Below are positions 60,348 to 64,000 of a DNA stretch of 64,000 nucleotides, piece after piece (within the stretch, counting starts at the first letter, position 1; every line of letters starts with the position of its first letter). A program made the position numbers and the translations under genes. The stretch comes from Phoenix dactylifera (lineage: Eukaryota > Streptophyta > Magnoliopsida > Arecales > Arecaceae), in the NCBI RefSeq assembly GCF_009389715.1, contig NC_052394.1, positions 20,090,899-20,154,898 of the forward strand. The letters run 5' to 3'. A model generated the notes under the pieces. That model had not been told where the DNA came from, searched no databases, and worked only from the letters and a program-made list of their open reading frames with translations.

Positions 60348-61366
60348 TGAGTATGTCAACCGTTTCCAGTTAGGATTTCTGTATTCACATGTTACTTATC
60401 TGGAGCCCGTTCTTGCCCCGTTCTTTCTGTTTATTTTATAATGGGGTAATGGAAATCTCAGTTGAAATATGGTGAAATTTGAGATTTTTGTGGTTTATGC
60501 TTATGATTCCTTCTTCTCGATCGGATTCGTTGCTCTATACGTGAGTTTGACTGCTAATTGATATGTTTTGGTGATGATATGTATCTGGAATTAGTTAAGT
60601 TTGATCGAATCAGGGATTTCAAGGCCGGGTTTTGTTGAATCTTCGTTGATTTATTGAAAGAAACAAAAATTTAGTCTTCTCTTTTGTTCTAACAAGTTTG
60701 TCTGCTGATGCTTCTTCGAATTGTAAAGCTTTGTATAGGAAAACTTTGTTGATTAATGACATGCTGAAATAAATGCGGGCAATGCGATTAAAAAAAAATT
60801 GGAAGGATAAATGCGTCCACCAAATGGTTCCTACATATGAGGGGAAGAAATTGTGGGTATTCGATAATTAGTCTGACCTTTATAGTATAAAACAACGAAA
60901 ATTCTTGGCTAAGAAGTTTAAAACTTCGAGGAAGAAGATCATTAGGTATGCCAGTGAAGTAGGAGGAGCTGAGGGAAATGGGAGGTATGGATCCTAGTAA
61001 AGCAGGGATCCAGGCTTATGAGGGTTGATCACTGTAAGGAGGACACCTCCATATGATCTTGTGGACTGGTCCAAATTCAACAAAGTCGAGGGAAGAAACA
61101 ATGGCAAGAAAGACAATGTTTTTTTCCTTTAATTTTTCTGATAAAAAATTAAAAAAAAATTACCCGAGTATATGTCAGCCATGGAATAGCGGATTGTAGT
61201 TGTGAGCTTTTTCTTTAAAAGAAAATAAACTGAGAATTAGGACTAACTTACTGTATAAGGTGTGGTAGCCTTGCAGGCAGAGAACTTATGGTCGCCTTAT
61301 TGTTGAACATGCTTTAAAAAAAATATTTTATTAGTTATTTTGTATTTACAAGCAATAAAGATGGGG
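60348..61366. other. Intron-like T-rich spacer
   Basis: T-rich sequence (TTTGTGGTTTATGC, TTGTTGAATCTTCG) consistent with a long first intron after the 60347 donor. No ORF or repeat ends recognised. Confidence 0.35.
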
Positions 61367-63770
61367 TGTCACATCCTAAATCCAAGACATAATACAACCA
61401 TGCTACCGTGGGGTACCCCGCTCACGATAACATGAAGCCAATCATGGCAACTTGTATAAAAGTTCATATTATACAAAATATAATAATAAGGGATCCAAAA
61501 TCTTGCATCAATTAAATAAGAATCAAGTTGTTGCTACAAATCTTCTAAACTCAAAATTCTCATATATTCATAAACCAATATTTCAAAAATCCATAAAATT
61601 ATTAACTCTAAGCCAAGAGTCAATTAATAAACTAAAATTCTGCTGCAAAGGTCTCTTAGCTCAAACTCCAAGCCTAGATCATTCCTCATTTCTAGTGATC
61701 TTATTTGTCTAAAAAAAAAAAAGATGTGAGCTATATAGCTCAGTAAGTAAACCTTATACTATCTTATCAGATCAATTATAAATTTTTACACGCATCATTA
61801 AATCATTTAAAGAAAATAACTATCACTAGAAAACAGAATATATTATAATAACAATATAATCGTAAATTAATCGTGTTTTTGTATATGCATAAATCATGCA
61901 AATTACATAAATATGGTTTCCAACACAAACAAAATCGTAAATCATGCTAATTTTATAAATTCATAAATCATTTATCATTTTGCTATATCATAATTCATAA
62001 TAATTCTAGAGACTGAATGCTAAGATCAACTTATATCCGTGACAGGACTGTAATCAAAATCATGCCAACTACTATAACTGCTGGTGGGGCTGTATGCTAA
62101 GCTACTATAATCCGTTGGCGAGAGCTGTATGCCAAGCTATTGTAATCTGTTCACGAGAACCGTATGCCAAGCTACTGTAACTCGCTAGTAGAATCGTACA
62201 TAGCTATTTAAGAGCCCATAGTTATATTTCTTATGCCATATTTTCTTAAAACATATGTTCATATGTCATAAATAAATGAATAAATAAGTTGAAAGACATT
62301 AAATGGCTTGATAGAGTTAAGAGTTCATAAATAAATCATTAATAGTGAAACAATTATGTAAGCAGTCGTTTCATAATAAAGATGCAAATTCCATAAATAT
62401 GGAGTTCATAGTTCATAAACCAGTCATTAATATAGAAATATCAATAAAACCATACTTTTCATGACTGTACATGATTGCATAATATCATATGCTTGACCTT
62501 AATTTAAGAAAACATAAAATCATCAATATCAAATATTCTTTTTATATTTCAAAAAGTTTTAAGCAACTGATAACTCAAAAACTACTAAGAAGTGTCAGAA
62601 TTACTTATCTTTTGCGTTAAATCCTCAAAATTCACTAGACAAATCTGCTAAATTTATTTAAAGATATTAAAAGAAAAATTAATTCATATTCGATAACTGT
62701 AATAGTATTAAAATAATAAGAAAAGGGGACGGTTGGTCAGGCATGCGGTAGCACCGGGTGCGTGATGTCTAATTGATTCGATCAATGAATCATGAAGCAC
62801 GGACTCGATCAAGGCCAAGATCGTTTGGTAGGATTTATCTATAATGGGTTTCAAGATGCTCAATAGGGTCGGGATGATCGGTCTGATAGGCTATTCGGGC
62901 CCCAAGGCAGCTTCGAGCCTCTTTGCAAAGGTCAACTTGGATCCATAACAAAAAAAGATAGAACTTTGAATTGGGATCCCTAGGTCCGCTTAGAGAGAGA
63001 AAGAGGAAAAAGAGAGAGAAATAAGAAAGAGAGCATCTTCATCTCTTCTAGAAGAGGAAAGGGAGGTTGGGATCATCAAGGACCATGCTGGGGGGCATGG
63101 CTAGTGGCCAGTGGCGGTGGACAACCACCAGCAGTAACTGGTTGGCAAGAAAATAAGGGGCAAATGGTCAAAAAGATGGGAGAACATGGAGTTTTCTTCC
63201 ATTTTTGTAGCCCTTGGTTGCTCACTGGCGGCGATGGCTTCGTCGGAAAGGGTCATAGAGAGGGTGGGGGACTTGGCCAGAGGTTCGGCATCAAGAGGCG
63301 GTGGCATCGGTAGCTAGAAAAAGGAAAGAAGGGCCGAAAAAAATAGGAGAAGCAGAACAAGGAATTTTTCGGTCAATTTTCAGCCAATTTCTTGGCCGGT
63401 GTCAGTGGTTTAAGGCTGTGAGAAGAAGAGAAAACAAAGAGGAGGAAGGCCGAAGCCTTGCCTTGGCTCCGCAACCTCTCCGACCCCAATTTCCAGTGGG
63501 CACAGTGACAGATTCTCCGAGATTTTGAAGGGAGAAAAGAGGGAGAAAGAAGAGAATGAGGGTTGTTGCTCAATGGTGGAGGGTCATAGAGGGGAGGGGT
63601 TTTCTTTTTATAGAGGAGACCTAGGGTTCCAGCGGCCTTAGGTCTCCGATTTGTGCTCGGAATCCCCGATGGGAGTCTACTGTTGCATGTCACGTGCGAA
63701 GCATGCAAAGGGCCTGCGATAGGCCAAGCCCAATCAGGCCTAGTGGACCAAGCTCAGGCGGGCCTTCACA
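61367..63770 (-). mobile_element. Solo LTR related to the gypsy element, minus orientation
   Basis: On the minus strand it starts TGTGAAGGCCCGCCTGAG at 63770 (compare TGTGAAGACCCGAACTGAAG) and ends GGATGTGACA at 61367. In between it keeps the landmarks of the gypsy LTR in order: a GA/CT-rich run (62990-63040), a short tandem array (62050-62205, GCTGTATGC(T/C)AAGCTA units), and TACTGAGCTATATAGCTCAC near 61750 against TACTGAGCTGTTAGCTCAC. Flanks TGGGG (61362-61366) and TGGGA (63771-63775) agree at 4 of 5. No internal region remains, as after LTR-LTR recombination. Short ORFs inside are not genes. Confidence 0.75.
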
Positions 63771-63775
63771 TGGGA

Positions 63776-63990
63776 TTGCAGAAGAAATTGCTGAAGCTGT
63801 TTGTCATGGCTTTAATATAAAGAGATGGGTTAGAGCATATGCCAGCCCTCTTTTAAGGGATTTGCAGAAAAGTATAGGAAAGAGTGAAGAAGAAAAAGAA
63901 TTAACTGACAAGATTCTTGGTGGTTTAGATTTGGGGAGGGTGGGGGGCAAGAGTTTGGCCTTTTTATTTAATGTAGGTGCACAAATAACA
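63776..63990 (+). CDS. Exon-like open frame at the right edge, unknown protein
   Basis: After an acceptor-like GATTGCAG (63780-63787 region) the frame reads EEIAEAVCHGFNIKRWVRAY, ASPLLRDLQKSIGKSEEEKE, LTDKILGGLDLGRVGGKSLA and FLFNV, ending near a donor-like GTAG/GTGCAC. Amino-acid make-up is protein-like (charged helices, no low complexity), unlike the LTR ORFs beside it. I do not recognise a domain. It could be an internal exon of the gene whose leader lies near 60.2 kb, or part of another repeat. The ATG-start reading from 63694 runs through the solo LTR and is not the real start. Confidence 0.35.
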
Positions 63991-64000
63991 TGAAAGTCCA

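Noticed and set aside
63101-63708. ORFs on both strands near the right edge
   Set aside because: They sit inside the solo LTR and have low-complexity composition.

Overview
The window is nuclear DNA from a flowering plant, most likely a monocot; a palm would fit, but the species cannot be fixed from sequence alone. It has spliced genes with long AT-rich introns, a plant P-class PPR gene, a LURP-one-related gene, the RNA polymerase III subunit RPC4, and a dense load of plant LTR retrotransposons, LINE tails, TRIMs and MITEs. No bacterial, organellar, rRNA, tRNA or CRISPR signal was seen.

Layout: 1-670 is the edge of a GC-rich LTR-like repeat. 1230-2605 (-) is a frameshifted LURP-one-related pseudogene. 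3546-4016 is a LINE tail. 4960-15073 is a complete but frameshifted Ty1/copia element (2.3 kb LTRs, perfect 5-bp target duplication) inserted inside the RNase H region of an older LINE on the minus strand. 17262-21311 (-) is an intact three-exon LURP-one-related gene whose first intron holds a LINE remnant and a 664-bp TRIM. 23685-29245 (-) is the ten-exon RPC4 gene, with a hAT-like MITE and a triplicated repeat in its 3.9 kb intron. 30726-32195 (+) is an intronless PPR gene; it and RPC4 are divergently transcribed from a shared 1.5 kb spacer. 34305-43650 is an intact, very young Ty3/gypsy chromovirus (Tekay/Del-like) with one 1559-codon gag-pol frame and LTRs differing at about 9 of 2214 positions. 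From 43.7 to 64 kb I find no confident host gene: there are LINE tails, three degenerate TRIM-like LTR elements, MITEs, a decayed coding fragment split by a MITE, a 5'UTR-like exon near 60.2 kb, a solo LTR of the gypsy family (61367-63770) and an exon-like open frame at the right edge.

The host genes look unrelated in function: RPC4 is core Pol III transcription, the PPR is probably organellar RNA processing, and LURP-one-related proteins are tubby-like and linked to defence or membranes. The most unusual structural signals are an array of about 13 short hairpin palindromes, some with compensatory arm changes, in the copia LTRs; a 14-bp perfect hairpin at the start of the gypsy LTR; three evenly spaced zinc knuckles in the gypsy Gag; and a bias toward single-base indels in the first 15 kb that could be real decay or a local consensus-quality problem.
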